From Alcaligenaceae bacterium 429 (GTDB taxonomy: Bacteria > Pseudomonadota > Gammaproteobacteria > Burkholderiales > Burkholderiaceae_B), in NCBI GenBank assembly GCA_004791645.1, contig SRSN01000004.1, positions 1-42,381 on the forward strand: a DNA stretch of 42,381 nt, read 5' to 3'. Positions 19,263 to 28,143 of the stretch are shown in pieces. Both the position numbers and the translations under genes were made by a program. Position 1 is the stretch's first letter. Each line of letters begins with the position of its first letter. The notes under the pieces were generated by a model that saw nothing but the letters and a program-made list of their open reading frames with translations, ran no database searches and was not told the DNA's origin.

Positions 19263-20336
19263 TTATTTGAAACCTTCCAAGACCGCTGCCACTTTCTCTG
19301 GCACGACGGCCTGTACATGACTCTTACCAATGTCGGACATCAACACAAAGCGCAGTTGCCCGCCTTCGGCTTTTTTATCAATACCCATCAACTCAATCCA
19401 GCGCTCAGCAGGCCAAGATGGAGGCACGGTTGGGCAACCAATGTTCTTCACCAGCTCACGCACTCGCTGCACTTTTTCTGCGGGGAAGCCGCAACATGCC
19501 ACCGACAACTCGGCAGCCATAATCATGCCGCAACCTACAGCTTCGCCGTGCAGCCACTTACCGTAGCCCAAACCGGACTCAATCGCATGCCCAAAGGTAT
19601 GACCCAGATTTAGCAACGCACGTAGCCCTGATTCACGTTCATCAGCAGAGACCACTTCGGCCTTCACTTCGCAAGAACGCTGCACCGCATACGCCAGTGC
19701 TTCCGGGTCACGCTTCACCAGCGCTTCTACATTTTGCTCGCACCACTGGAAAAAGCCTTCATCTACAATTAGGCCATACTTGATCACCTCTGCCAATCCC
19801 GCTGCAATTTCACGGTCTGGCAGGCTTTGCAGCACATTGATGTCTACTTCAACCGCAATAGGCTGATAGAACGCACCAATCATATTTTTACCCAAGGGGT
19901 GATTCACCGCAGTTTTACCACCCACTGAAGAATCCACCTGAGCCAGCAAAGTGGTTGGCACTTGGATAAAGCGGATGCCACGCATAAAGCATGCGGCAGC
20001 AAAACCAGCAATATCACCCACCACTCCTCCGCCTAATGCCACGATTAGCGCTTTGCGATCCAATCGTTCACCCAGCAAGCGATCAAAAATACTATTTAGC
20101 GTATTCCAGTCTTTGTACGCTTCGCCGTCAGGAATAGACACTTCCAGCACCGGTTTTCCGGTTTGGCTCAACGCTTCCAACACTTGCTCGCCGTACAACC
20201 CCATCACCGTAGGGTTGCTGATCAACGCAATACGGGTCACATCCGCAGGAATGCTGTCTGCCAACTTAGCTAAACGCCCCGCCGCAATATGTATGGGGTA
20301 AGAGCCGCCAGGCGTCTGCACCGATACTACTCTCAT
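19263..20336 (-). CDS. aroB: 3-dehydroquinate synthase AroB
   Basis: 357 residues, the normal length. NAD-binding and active-site stretches are present: ALGGGVVGDIAGFAAACFMRG, QVPTTLLAQVDSSVGGKTAVN, HPLGKNMIGAFYQP, LAEVIKYGLI, NLGHTFGHAIE and WLHGEAVGCGM, which include the zinc-ligand glutamate and histidines. AroB converts DAHP to 3-dehydroquinate, the second step of the shikimate pathway. Its ATG overlaps the aroK TGA by 4 bp (ATGA), indicating translational coupling. Confidence 0.98.
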   Translation of the reverse strand: MRVVSVQTPGGSYPIHIAAGRLAKLADSIPADVTRIALISNPTVMGLYGEQVLEALSQTGKPVLEVSIPDGEAYKDWNTLNSIFDRLLGERLDRKALIVALGGGVVGDIAGFAAACFMRGIRFIQVPTTLLAQVDSSVGGKTAVNHPLGKNMIGAFYQPIAVEVDINVLQSLPDREIAAGLAEVIKYGLIVDEGFFQWCEQNVEALVKRDPEALAYAVQRSCEVKAEVVSADERESGLRALLNLGHTFGHAIESGLGYGKWLHGEAVGCGMIMAAELSVACCGFPAEKVQRVRELVKNIGCPTVPPSWPAERWIELMGIDKKAEGGQLRFVLMSDIGKSHVQAVVPEKVAAVLEGFK

Positions 20337-20947
20337 TGTTTGACCTCACATTTATTCAGTAATTCAGCCGCCAAATCACGCACAGCGGTAGAGATGGGCG
20401 CACTTCCAGTGTCGAACACAATGTCTGCCACTTCTGCGTACATAGGCTCTCGTTTAGCCAATAGCTCGGCCAAACGTTGACGTGGATTCGCAGTTTGCAA
20501 CAAGGGACGGCTTTTATCTTTGGCGACGCGTTTGAATAGTTCTTCTGCGCTCGCTCGCAAATACACAACCAAGCCTCGTTGTTTCAGAAAATTGCGGTTT
20601 TCAGGCAACAAAATGGCGCCCCCGCCCGTTGCCAACACAATACCTGGTAACCGAGTGCAAGCATCTAAGGCCGCTGCTTCACGTCTGCGGAACCCTTCTT
20701 CGCCTTCTATGTCAAAGATATCTGCGATGCGTACTCCGCAGCGTGCTTCCAGTTCGTGATCTAAATCTGTGAAACTGCGATTCAGGCTGCGTGCCAGTTG
20801 TTTGCCTATAGTTGTTTTACCAGCACCCATCATGCCGACCAGAAAAATGGGGCGTTGATCGGGTTGCCGTAAATGTTGCAGTTCTCTTTCCCCCAACGGG
20901 GGTAAAGGGTCAATTTGCATGAGTTCTGTGGGTAAAGAGTCTGTCAT
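20333..20947 (-). CDS. aroK: Shikimate kinase AroK
   Basis: 204 residues, with an N-terminal extension of about 30 residues before the kinase core. Walker A GMMGAGKTT is at 38-46, the shikimate-binding stretch is DLDHELEARCG and FRRREAAAL, then LATGGGAIL (Gly-rich substrate loop) and DKSRPLLQ (lid region). AroK phosphorylates shikimate to shikimate 3-phosphate. It heads the aroK-aroB-dgt operon and is divergent from mrcA across 126 bp. In many betaproteobacteria pilMNOPQ precedes aroK; here it does not. Confidence 0.97.
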   Translation of the reverse strand: MTDSLPTELMQIDPLPPLGERELQHLRQPDQRPIFLVGMMGAGKTTIGKQLARSLNRSFTDLDHELEARCGVRIADIFDIEGEEGFRRREAAALDACTRLPGIVLATGGGAILLPENRNFLKQRGLVVYLRASAEELFKRVAKDKSRPLLQTANPRQRLAELLAKREPMYAEVADIVFDTGSAPISTAVRDLAAELLNKCEVKQ

Positions 20948-21073
20948 TTGTGTATTATCCCATTAGCGCACCCAAAAAAAAGTACACTATCCGAGTTTTA
21001 TGGCGTCTGTTAACACAGTAAACTGGTACACACGCTCTACATTCTGTTCCTAGGGCCTAAAAAATCACCCGCA

Positions 21074-23500
21074 ATGAGTTCTTCCGCCCAAACTTCTACT
21101 AAACGTTCCGGATCCTGGCTACGCCGGTTCATCGTGAAATCTATCGTGGTACTGACTGGCTTGGCCGTCAGTGGCGTGCTGCTGGTTGTGCTAGCGCTCG
21201 CCTTGGCATGGCCTAACCTGCCTGACCTCACAGCCATGACAGATTATCGTCCTCGTATCCCCTTGCGCATTTATACCGCAGACAAGGTGTTGATTGGTGA
21301 GTTCGGTGAAGAACGGCGCAATGTTATGCCGTTCAACGAAATCCCCGACGTCATGAAATCAGCCTTGCTGGCTGCTGAAGACGATCGTTTCTATCAGCAC
21401 GGTGGTATTGATCTGCGCGGGGTTGCTCGTGCTGCGATCATGAACATGGTCAACATGCGCAAGTCACAGGGCGCAAGTACCATCACCATGCAGTTGGCGC
21501 GTAACTTCTATCTGTCTTCCGAGAAAACGTACACACGTAAGTTCTACGAGCTGCTGCTGACGTTCAAGATTGAAGCCACGCTGACCAAAGACCAGATTCT
21601 GGATCTGTACATGAACCAGATTTATCTGGGTCATCGCTCTTACGGTTTTCCTGCTGCATCGCGTACCTACTTCGGTAAAAGCCTGACAGAAGTCACACTG
21701 GCTGAAGCTGCCATGTTGGCTGGTATTCAGCGTGCGCCTTCTCGCTATAACCCCATCACCAACTTCGCAGAATCTACCCGTCAACAACAGGGTGTGCTGC
21801 GTCGTATGCTGGACTTGGGTTACATCACGCAAGACGAATACGAAACTGCTCGTGCACAGAAAATTGAAATCCGTTCTGCTCTAGGCACACCAGCGGGTGG
21901 CTACGCGATTCACGGTGAATACGCTGCTGAATTGGCACGCCAACTGCTGTACAACGTGTACCAAGACAACATCTACAGCCGTGGCTTCAACATCTACACC
22001 ACCATCAATTCCAAAGACCAAGAAGCCGCTTACCTCAGCGTACGTGACGGCATTCTGAACTACACCCGCAGAAAGCCGTTCCCAGGCCCTGAAGGTCAAG
22101 TCAGCTTGGCAGAAGGTATTGAGCAAGATGCTGATGCGCTGAACGACATTCTGGACGACGTACAACGCAACTACCCAGACACCGGCGATTTGCTAACTGG
22201 CGTGGTGTTGTCGGCTAGCCCAACCAAACTGACTGTTGCCCGTAGTGCCGATACCATCATCGACATTACCGACAAACGTGCATTGGGTATCGTGGCACGC
22301 GCCTTGACACCTAATGCCAGCGAAGGCCAACGCCTAAGCCGTGGTTCTGTGGTGTATCTGTTCAAGAACCCTGAGTCTTGGGAAGTCGTGAATATGCCTG
22401 CTGTACAAGCAGCGCTGGTTGCTATTCGCCCTCAAGACGGTGCAATTCAAGCCATGGTGGGTGGTTTCCACTTTGCTGATGGTAAGTTCAACCGTGTTAC
22501 CCAAGCGTGGCGTCAGCCTGGCTCCGCATTTAAGCCCTTTATCTATGCTTCATCGCTGGAAAAAGGCTTAACTCCTGCCACCCAAATTGCTGATACCCCG
22601 TTCCAATTGACGCGTGAACAAACGGGCTCCAGAGCATGGAATCCTAAGAACTATGGTGGCCGTTACGAACCTATGCTGACCATGCGTCAAGGTTTGTACA
22701 AATCCAAAAACATGGTTTCCATCCGCATTATGCAAGCGGTAGGCCCACAATATGTTCAGGATTACATTACCCGCTTTGGTTTCGATCGTGAACGTAACCC
22801 TGCCGTATTGCCGTTGGCATTGGGTGCAGGTAGCGTGACACCATTGCAATTAGCGGGTGCTTACTCGGTATTTGCGAACGGAGGCTACAAAGTACAGCCA
22901 TACCTGATTGATTACGTAACTGACAGCAATGACCAAGTCGTCATGCGCGCCAAACCGGTAGTCGCTGGTGATTCCAAAGCTCAGGTTATAGATCCACGTA
23001 CTGCGTATGTCATGAACGACATGCTGCGTGGCGTAGCCACATCGGGTACAGGTGCTCGTGCTTCAGCAACGCTGAAACGTAATGACATTGGCGGTAAAAC
23101 CGGTACGACCAACAACTCGTTGGATGCGTGGGTTGCTGGCTATACACCAGACCTAGTCAGCATTGCATGGATGGGCTTTGACCGTCCGCAATCACTGGGT
23201 TCAGGCGAAACAGGTGGCGGCATTTCCATGCCTATCTGGATTAACTTCATGCGTGAAGCGCTGGCTGGTAAACCTAACAAACCATTAGGCCCAATGCCTA
23301 GCGGTCTGACTAAAACTAATGGGGATTACTATTACAGCGAATTCCCACCTGGGGTAGCCATTGAACGCGTGGGCTTGCCTAGCGCCATGGACAATTTCGT
23401 TTCCGATGTTCCTGACGATGGCATCAATTCATTGCTACAAGGCCTGCAAAACGATGACAACGTCTATGACGACAGTCCACAAACATTTGCTAGACCGTAA
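21074..23500 (+). CDS. mrcA: Penicillin-binding protein 1A (bifunctional glycosyltransferase/transpeptidase)
   Basis: 808 residues. A short cytoplasmic tail and one membrane helix (about 19-45) are followed by the GT51 transglycosylase domain, with catalytic Glu in AAEDDRFYQHGG (Glu102) and the block QGASTITMQLARNFYL. An OB-like insert typical of PBP1A lies around 300-420. The transpeptidase domain has Ser484 in SAFKPF (SxxK), SKNMVS (SxN) and GGKTGTT (KTG). It polymerises and cross-links peptidoglycan at the inner-membrane periplasmic face. The gene is divergent from aroK and followed by a strong hairpin. Confidence 0.98.
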   Translation: MSSSAQTSTKRSGSWLRRFIVKSIVVLTGLAVSGVLLVVLALALAWPNLPDLTAMTDYRPRIPLRIYTADKVLIGEFGEERRNVMPFNEIPDVMKSALLAAEDDRFYQHGGIDLRGVARAAIMNMVNMRKSQGASTITMQLARNFYLSSEKTYTRKFYELLLTFKIEATLTKDQILDLYMNQIYLGHRSYGFPAASRTYFGKSLTEVTLAEAAMLAGIQRAPSRYNPITNFAESTRQQQGVLRRMLDLGYITQDEYETARAQKIEIRSALGTPAGGYAIHGEYAAELARQLLYNVYQDNIYSRGFNIYTTINSKDQEAAYLSVRDGILNYTRRKPFPGPEGQVSLAEGIEQDADALNDILDDVQRNYPDTGDLLTGVVLSASPTKLTVARSADTIIDITDKRALGIVARALTPNASEGQRLSRGSVVYLFKNPESWEVVNMPAVQAALVAIRPQDGAIQAMVGGFHFADGKFNRVTQAWRQPGSAFKPFIYASSLEKGLTPATQIADTPFQLTREQTGSRAWNPKNYGGRYEPMLTMRQGLYKSKNMVSIRIMQAVGPQYVQDYITRFGFDRERNPAVLPLALGAGSVTPLQLAGAYSVFANGGYKVQPYLIDYVTDSNDQVVMRAKPVVAGDSKAQVIDPRTAYVMNDMLRGVATSGTGARASATLKRNDIGGKTGTTNNSLDAWVAGYTPDLVSIAWMGFDRPQSLGSGETGGGISMPIWINFMREALAGKPNKPLGPMPSGLTKTNGDYYYSEFPPGVAIERVGLPSAMDNFVSDVPDDGINSLLQGLQNDDNVYDDSPQTFARP

Positions 23501-23510
23501 TTAACAACAC

Positions 23511-23536
23511 ACAATGGTGCCTTATGGCACCATTGT
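23511..23536 (+). terminator. Hairpin after mrcA, possible terminator
   Basis: ACAATGGTGCC and GGCACCATTGT form a perfect 11-bp stem with a TTAT loop, 10 bp after the mrcA stop. The 3' side reads TGTCTGG rather than a true T-run, so termination is likely but may be partial. Confidence 0.65.
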
Positions 23537-23604
23537 TGTCTGGAGGTTTGACGTCTACACATAGGCTGTCATACTTCAAATTTAAAACAGCTCATAACAC
23601 CACC

Positions 23605-23757
23605 ATGCAGCCAAAATTTTCACCTAAACGTGCGGCGCTTATCCTTGTAGTAGGAGCAAGTGTCATACTTGGAGGATGTGGCTATAAAGGCCCCCTCGTT
23701 TTACCCGAACAAGCTGCAGCGTCTAGCGTCAACACTGACACTGCACCTACTGCCTGA
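23605..23757 (+). CDS. lptM: LptM-like small lipoprotein
   Basis: 50 residues. A short positively charged N-terminus and hydrophobic stretch (RAALILVVGASVI) run into the lipobox LGGC, then CGYKGPLVLP, the hallmark of the LptM/YifL/LppL family (CGxKGPLxxP). LptM is known in E. coli as a small lipoprotein that helps the LPS translocon LptD mature. The ATG at 23605 gives a normal signal peptide; the frame is open further upstream to 23524, but that would run through the mrcA hairpin. The gene lies 52 bp before lysA, its usual partner. Confidence 0.85.
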   Translation: MQPKFSPKRAALILVVGASVILGGCGYKGPLVLPEQAAASSVNTDTAPTA

Positions 23758-23809
23758 CCCGGTGATCGGATCAGTCCCCTGCTTTTTTTCATGACCTCTA
23801 TTTACCATC

Positions 23810-25078
23810 ATGACCGTAGCTCCGAATTTTCAATTTCATAATGGCGTACTGCATGCCGAACAATGCTCTCTGGAAGACTTAGCCAAAGAGCACGGCACCC
23901 CTTTATATGTCTATTCGCGACAAGCGTTGAAAGACGCTTGGGACAGCTATGAAAAGGCTAAACAAGGTCGTGATGTATTGGTGTGCTATGGCATGAAAGC
24001 CAACTCCAACTTGGCCATTCTGCGCGAACTGGCCAACCACGGTGCAGGCTTTGATATTGTGTCTGGCGGTGAATTGGCACGCGTGATCGCTGCCGGTGGT
24101 GATCCACGCAAAGTGGTGTTTTCTGGCGTAGGCAAACAGCGCTGGGAAATTGAAGCCGCTCTGGATGCACAGATCAAATGCTTCAACGTGGAATCCAAAA
24201 ATGAGTTACTGCACATTGCGCAAATCGCTGCAGATAGAAATTGTGTAGCGCCCATCTCGCTGCGCGTGAACCCTGATGTAGACGCCCACACCCACCCATA
24301 CATTTCCACTGGCCTGAAAGACAACAAATTCGGTATTGCTATCGAAGATGCGCCTGAAGTCTACGCACTAGCAAAACAACACCCACAACTGAACATCGTT
24401 GGTGTGGACTGCCACATCGGCTCTCAAATCACCGAGATCAGCCCCTACTTGGATGCGCTGGATAAACTGCTGAACCTGATTGACACCCTGTCACAACAAG
24501 ACGTGCAGTTGTCTCACCTTGATTTGGGCGGCGGCTTGGGCATTCGTTACACCGACGAAACGCCTGCTACCCCAACCATGCTGCTGACAGAAGTCTTCAA
24601 AGCATTGGATGCTCGTGGCTTGTCTCACTTACAGTTGGTGTTGGAGCCTGGCCGCTCTATGGTAGGTAACGCCGGTGTGTTGCTGACCAAAGTGGAATAC
24701 CTGAAACCCTCAGAAGCCAAAAACTTCGCCATCGTTGATGCGGCCATGAATGATCTTATTCGCCCCACACTCTACGATGCGTGGCACGATGTAGAAGCTG
24801 TACGCCCTCGCCAAGACGGTACTACAGCCTTGGAGTACGACATTGTTGGCCCTATCTGCGAAAGCGGTGACTGGTTAGCCCGTGGCCGCAAACTGGCTTT
24901 AGAACAACACGATCTATTGGCAATTATGTCAGCAGGTGCGTACGGGTTCACCATGGCCAGCAACTACAACACCAGACCACGTGCAGCCGAAATTATTGTG
25001 GATGGCAAGACTGCACATGTAGTACGCCCCCGTGAAGAACTACACAGCCTCTTTGCTTCAGAAAGCCTACTACCTTAA
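23810..25078 (+). CDS. lysA: Diaminopimelate decarboxylase LysA
   Basis: 422 residues, fold-type III PLP enzyme. The PLP-binding lysine is Lys63 in YGMKANSN. Other family blocks are GFDIVSGGEL, HIGSQITE, DLGGGLGIRY, EPGRSMVGNAG, the catalytic cysteine in GPICESGDWLA, and YNTRPRAAEI. LysA decarboxylates meso-diaminopimelate to lysine, the last step of lysine synthesis. It follows lptM in the same direction and is closed by a strong terminator. Confidence 0.98.
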   Translation: MTVAPNFQFHNGVLHAEQCSLEDLAKEHGTPLYVYSRQALKDAWDSYEKAKQGRDVLVCYGMKANSNLAILRELANHGAGFDIVSGGELARVIAAGGDPRKVVFSGVGKQRWEIEAALDAQIKCFNVESKNELLHIAQIAADRNCVAPISLRVNPDVDAHTHPYISTGLKDNKFGIAIEDAPEVYALAKQHPQLNIVGVDCHIGSQITEISPYLDALDKLLNLIDTLSQQDVQLSHLDLGGGLGIRYTDETPATPTMLLTEVFKALDARGLSHLQLVLEPGRSMVGNAGVLLTKVEYLKPSEAKNFAIVDAAMNDLIRPTLYDAWHDVEAVRPRQDGTTALEYDIVGPICESGDWLARGRKLALEQHDLLAIMSAGAYGFTMASNYNTRPRAAEIIVDGKTAHVVRPREELHSLFASESLLP

Positions 25079-25087
25079 GTATCACCA

Positions 25088-25117
25088 CTAAGCCCTGATT
25101 TTCAGGGCTTAGTTTTT
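25088..25117 (+). terminator. Rho-independent terminator of lysA
   Basis: CTAAGCCCTGA (25088-25098) pairs with TCAGGGCTTAG (25102-25112) around a 3-nt T loop, followed by five T residues. It lies 10 bp after the lysA stop. Confidence 0.93.
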
Positions 25118-25210
25118 AAAGAACGCAGACGCCTCACCGTTAACAAACTATAACAATTTGCCACGACAGCTGATCCGTGTCTGCCGTGGTGATCAAGGCT
25201 GTCTAAATTC

Positions 25211-28114
25211 ATGATGGATTCCACTATCACACTCAATGATCGTACACGGTCTGGCGCAAGCCAACGTATCACCGAAGTACTCAGCATCTATGTGCTGCCG
25301 CTGTTTATTTGCCTGCTTTCGCTGGTGGCATTGTTGCAACTACCCGCACACTACCCCAGTGCTGCGGGTTTTTCGTTAAGCCTGCAAACCCTGCCGGCTC
25401 CCTACGCGCAAACACCTCCATCATCAACAATACAAACAGCGCTGGCAAAACAGCCCTCTGAATTACGCCTTTCTACACACGATCCTTTTTGGCTGCAGTT
25501 TTCTCTACCCGAAGACTTTGACAGCACTGCCCACGACATACGCTTTGCCACCAGCCCCCTACTCGGGCTGCACTGCTACGGCACACAACCCGAGCAAGAA
25601 GAACTCAGCCAACTGCCTACCTCAGCCTTAGGCTCTAGTCATGGTTATGATTTACAAACTAATGGCCTTGCCCCGCTAGGTACGGTGTACTGCAATGTAT
25701 TGCCTAGCGTTTCCGGACCCTTCAGCATCCAGAACTGGACCAGCTCCGACTGGGTACAAGCCAGCCAGCGCTACACGCGTTATATCGCGCTACTAGAAGG
25801 CGGTTTACTCACCTTGGCGGCATTGCTGTTGGTGATCGCCTTATTGAATAAACAAAGCCTGTACCTGCTGGTTGCTGTCTGGTTGGTTGGCAACCTACGT
25901 TTAGGCGCCATGGCCATGGGTTGGGATAACCTCTGGTTAGGACATGAACTACCCGCCACCTGGCTACCTACTATTCGCCAAGCCACTCTCGCCGCCTATT
26001 TCTTGGTGAGCTACACCCTCTTTACCCAACTGCTGCGCACCGTCGTGCAGCCACTACCTTTTTCACTGTTATTACGCGCCCTACAGTGGGGCGGACTCGC
26101 CCTACTGCCAGCAGCCTTCCTGCTAGAGCGCTCCCTCTTTATGCCTGCCATGCTGCTATTAAGCGCCATAGGCTTACTCAGCTGCGTTGTGATCGTGTGC
26201 TATGGCATGATGCACGCCGAACAACAACCCGCCCCCTTATCGCTTTGGCACATCATGCTGCTCAGCGCATCGCTTTGTGTGTTGGTCTTGATGTTGCTGA
26301 TGCTGCTGGGACTATCCAGCAACTTCCTAGACACCTTCCAAAGCGTACTGGCGCTACCCCTATCAAGTCTAATGGTGGCGATCTTGCTGGGCGAACGCTT
26401 ACGCGAAGAACGCTACAGTCGCACCGTAGCGGAGCAAACCCTAATCGCCAATCACTGCATCAGCCCATTTGGAATTTTCACACTGGATGAGAATGGCCAG
26501 TTCGTCTATGCGAACAGTGTGTTCTATGCCTTTTTAGGTCTCTCTGAGCACGAGGAAATCGAAGACTACCAATGGGAACAATTCTTTGGCACGACCGACT
26601 GGGAAGCTATCATACAAACCAGCTTAAGCGGTGAAGACACAGACATCAGCCGTTTATCAGCAGCCTCTCACCCCGGTTTGCCACAACAGTTTGGGTTACG
26701 CGCCTTACGTACTGCGGGAGTGATTGAGGGCTCGCTACAAGACATCAGCAAACGATCAGAAACCATCCGTAAGCTCAAACAGATGGCCAACCATGATCCC
26801 ATCACCGATGTACTGAACAAACGGGGCATAGAGAAGGCCTTATCGTTCTCGTTGGATAAGGTACGCGAGGGTAATAACTGCATCTTGGCCTACTTGGATT
26901 TGAATTACGTTAAACACGTGAATGATGCGTATGGCCACGCCGCAGGTGACGCTCTGCTTAAAGAGGTAAGCCATCGCATTGAAACTACGCTGCACCCAGG
27001 CCAAGAGCTAGGTAGGCTGGGTAACGATGAATTCTTAATCCTGTTTAACGACACCACGCCAGAGCAAGCTCAAGCCACCGCCGAGAAGATCATTAAGTCC
27101 CTAAACCAAGGCAGCATCTACGCAGGCAACCGTAGCTTTAACCTGCAAAGCGCTATTGGTTTGGTAGAGCTGTCTTCCGATACCCGTGCAGAGGATGCTT
27201 TAGCGGCAGCAAACCGGGCTTGCCGCGACGCTCGCCGCACCCAACTGCCATCTGTACTATATAAACAAGGGTCTACCGAACTGTACCAACACGCCGAAGA
27301 ACTACGCTTGTTCAAAGAGCTGGAAAACGGTGCCTCGGGCGGTTTGTATCTGGAAATGCAGCCATTAATGGCCCTGCAGAACCCCTTGAACTCACTGAAT
27401 GTAGAGGTACTGCTACGGGTACGTGACTCACGAAATAATCTGATGCCATCCGGCAAAATCATCGCAGCAGCCGAAGAAAGTGGCACAGTATCTATCATCG
27501 ACAAGTGGGTGTTTGCAGCAACCTTAGAGTGGCTAGACAAACACCACACACAACTGCCACGTACCCAGCAAATCAATATCAACCTTAGCGGCGTGTCCCT
27601 AAATGATGACAAGTTCATTGATGAGCTATTCACCATTTTGGAAAACTTCGATCACCTCGCCAACAGGCTGTGTGTAGAAATCACCGAAGGGGTGGCACTG
27701 CAAGATTTAGAACGCACCCGCTTGTTCATGCAACGCTTGCAGCACAAAGGCGTACGCATTGCACTGGACGACTTTGGTGCAGGCTATACCTCATTCTCGT
27801 ACCTACAAGAGCTACCTACTGACGCGATTAAGATAGACGGCTCACTCATACACAACATGCTGTTAAAGAACACCAATGTGGCCATCGTACGCACCATCGT
27901 AGAGCTGGCACGCAACTTGGGCATGGTGAGCATTGCAGAATGGGTGGAAGACGTAGAGACGCTGCATATACTGCGCGACATAGGCGTAGATTACGTGCAG
28001 GGCTTTGTGGTGTCTGGGGCTAGATCGCCAACTGAGATATTAGCTGCCCGCGATATACGAGACTTAGTGAAATCACCGGAAGTGCTGTCCTTCATCGACA
28101 AACACTCCCGGTAA
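25211..28114 (+). CDS. Membrane GGDEF/EAL protein, probable c-di-GMP phosphodiesterase
   Basis: 967 residues. After one N-terminal helix there is a periplasmic segment (about 55-185) and a seven-helix region (about 190-395), resembling a 7TMR-DISM-type sensor. A PAS-like domain follows (about 405-515, FGIFTLDENGQFVYANSVFYAF), then GGDEF (about 535-680) and EAL (about 710-955) domains. The GGDEF motif is GNDEF at 604-608, and no RxxD inhibitory site precedes it, so cyclase activity is doubtful. The EAL domain keeps ExLxR (EVLLR, 732-736), NINLSG, EITEG, LDDFGAGY, the Lys in DAIKIDG, a Glu in EWVED and VQGF, consistent with an active phosphodiesterase. It stands alone, convergent with ccsB. The signal sensed is unknown. 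Confidence 0.93.
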   Translation: MMDSTITLNDRTRSGASQRITEVLSIYVLPLFICLLSLVALLQLPAHYPSAAGFSLSLQTLPAPYAQTPPSSTIQTALAKQPSELRLSTHDPFWLQFSLPEDFDSTAHDIRFATSPLLGLHCYGTQPEQEELSQLPTSALGSSHGYDLQTNGLAPLGTVYCNVLPSVSGPFSIQNWTSSDWVQASQRYTRYIALLEGGLLTLAALLLVIALLNKQSLYLLVAVWLVGNLRLGAMAMGWDNLWLGHELPATWLPTIRQATLAAYFLVSYTLFTQLLRTVVQPLPFSLLLRALQWGGLALLPAAFLLERSLFMPAMLLLSAIGLLSCVVIVCYGMMHAEQQPAPLSLWHIMLLSASLCVLVLMLLMLLGLSSNFLDTFQSVLALPLSSLMVAILLGERLREERYSRTVAEQTLIANHCISPFGIFTLDENGQFVYANSVFYAFLGLSEHEEIEDYQWEQFFGTTDWEAIIQTSLSGEDTDISRLSAASHPGLPQQFGLRALRTAGVIEGSLQDISKRSETIRKLKQMANHDPITDVLNKRGIEKALSFSLDKVREGNNCILAYLDLNYVKHVNDAYGHAAGDALLKEVSHRIETTLHPGQELGRLGNDEFLILFNDTTPEQAQATAEKIIKSLNQGSIYAGNRSFNLQSAIGLVELSSDTRAEDALAAANRACRDARRTQLPSVLYKQGSTELYQHAEELRLFKELENGASGGLYLEMQPLMALQNPLNSLNVEVLLRVRDSRNNLMPSGKIIAAAEESGTVSIIDKWVFAATLEWLDKHHTQLPRTQQININLSGVSLNDDKFIDELFTILENFDHLANRLCVEITEGVALQDLERTRLFMQRLQHKGVRIALDDFGAGYTSFSYLQELPTDAIKIDGSLIHNMLLKNTNVAIVRTIVELARNLGMVSIAEWVEDVETLHILRDIGVDYVQGFVVSGARSPTEILAARDIRDLVKSPEVLSFIDKHSR

Positions 28115-28143
28115 GTACTGACTAACTACAGTGTTCTAGGTGC

